64,000 nt of DNA from Xanthobacteraceae bacterium (GTDB lineage Bacteria; Pseudomonadota; Alphaproteobacteria; Rhizobiales; Xanthobacteraceae): assembly GCA_031291475.1 (NCBI GenBank), contig JARLIY010000103.1, positions 62,001 through 126,000 of the forward strand, read 5' to 3'. The translations under genes were made by a program, and so were the position numbers. Of this stretch, positions 63,628 through 64,000 are shown piece by piece. Position 1 is the stretch's first letter. Each line of letters begins with the position of its first letter. The notes below the pieces were generated by a model, which was not told the origin of the DNA, ran no database searches, and worked only from the letters and a program-made list of their open reading frames with translations.

Positions 63628-64000
63628 GAGCCGTCCGATTGCTTGGAAACGATCTAGCCTGCGTACTCATAAAGCACGTTCGCTGCTGCGTCCGTTTTTG
63701 CCCGCTCCCGCCATTATTATTTGCGGCTGTATTAAATCAATTTTGAACGAGGCGAAGCTCAATAAGACTAAAATTACGGCAGTAGCCATTTTGCCGCCGG
63801 GGGGTGAGCCCAATGATCCTGGTGAACAATTTTGACCAGATGGCCATTGCCGAGGCAGTGCATGCAGGTACCGCATGAAAGTGATAGCATCGAATGTAGA
63901 GTGCATCTGCGGACACGTGATGAGGTGACGTAGTGGTCGAACTGAACGTTGGACTTCCCAATGGCACGGTATGCCATCTGACATCCGAATCGATGAGGCC
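63628..64000. other. AT-richer terminal region without a confirmed gene
   Basis: 373 bases, visibly less GC-rich than the rest, with short broken reading frames on both strands. It holds the mobA upstream region and, near its end, a possible gene start at 63933. No repeat or RNA structure was identified. Confidence 0.5.
63933..64000 (+). CDS. Possible 5' end of a gene running off the window
   Basis: A GTG at 63933 opens a frame that continues to the window end (VVELNVGLPNGTVCHL...), and GAGGTG lies about five to ten bases before it. Only 22 codons are visible and no family can be recognised; it may be a chance frame. Confidence 0.3.
   Translation, partial: MVELNVGLPNGTVCHLTSESMR

Noticed and set aside
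1-64000. tRNA, rRNA, CRISPR arrays, transposases or phage genes
   Set aside because: Looked for at intergenic gaps on both strands; no clover-leaf, direct-repeat array, transposase or integrase was found by eye.

Overview
The window is a gene-dense, high-GC stretch of chromosome, almost certainly from an alphaproteobacterium of the order Hyphomicrobiales (Nitrobacteraceae/Xanthobacteraceae-like). Pointers are the cycM-type anchored cytochrome c beside kdsB and pheA, the yejABEF importer with two tandem yejA genes, a DUF2865-type secreted protein, NodT-type efflux lipoproteins, many GTG starts and GTGA/ATGA/TAATG overlaps, and rhizobial-type palindromic repeats. The taxonomic call is an inference from gene content. 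I see no rRNA, tRNA, CRISPR array, insertion sequence or phage.

Layout. 1-642: 5' end of a BamA-family gene. 784-2621 (minus): a fluoride riboswitch with terminator, then a cation/proton antiporter and a universal stress protein. 2899-8449 (plus): a sigma-54 promoter driving a BMP-type ABC importer (binding protein, two permeases, double ATPase) with an embedded biuret-hydrolase-like enzyme, which looks like a nitrogen-scavenging operon. 8599-14476: DoxX protein, then malic enzyme, pyruvate oxidase, a lactate/pyruvate-type MFS carrier and a MaoC protein. 14619-24557: small secreted protein and a four-gene tripartite RND efflux operon. 24990-30486: SRPBCC protein with a histone-H1-like tail, L,D-transpeptidase, orphan sigma-54 activator, PfpI-like protein. 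30574-40361: PepF-like peptidase, SDR with a divergent MerR regulator, UbiB-like kinase, amino-acid permease, M17 aminopeptidase, NlpC/P60 protein, membrane protein, cytochrome c. 40406-48301 (minus): yejA-yejA-yejB-yejE-yejF. 48432-52587: cycM-like, kdsB, pheA, small protein, phosphohexomutase. 52667-58327: hrpB and polA. 58346-63627: small membrane protein, DUF2865 protein, FAD oxidoreductase, Rieske ferredoxin, zinc alcohol dehydrogenase, TusA, MobB, MobA. 63628-64000: AT-richer, mostly non-coding, with a possible gene start at 63933.

The strongest observations are: (1) a complete fluoride aptamer whose pseudoknot strand overlaps a terminator arm, controlling an antiporter-stress protein operon; (2) a DNA polymerase I in which every recognisable catalytic acid of the 3'-5' exonuclease is replaced, and whose interdomain linker contains palindromic repeat-like DNA; (3) a sigma-54 promoter in front of the importer/biuret hydrolase operon; (4) a textbook 19-bp-spacer MerR promoter between a MerR gene and an SDR gene; (5) a roughly 100-residue Ser/Thr/Ala/Asn-rich insertion in one RND pump subunit; (6) an SRPBCC domain fused to a basic tail. 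None of these is clearly a wholly new system; they are particular arrangements of known parts that can each be tested.
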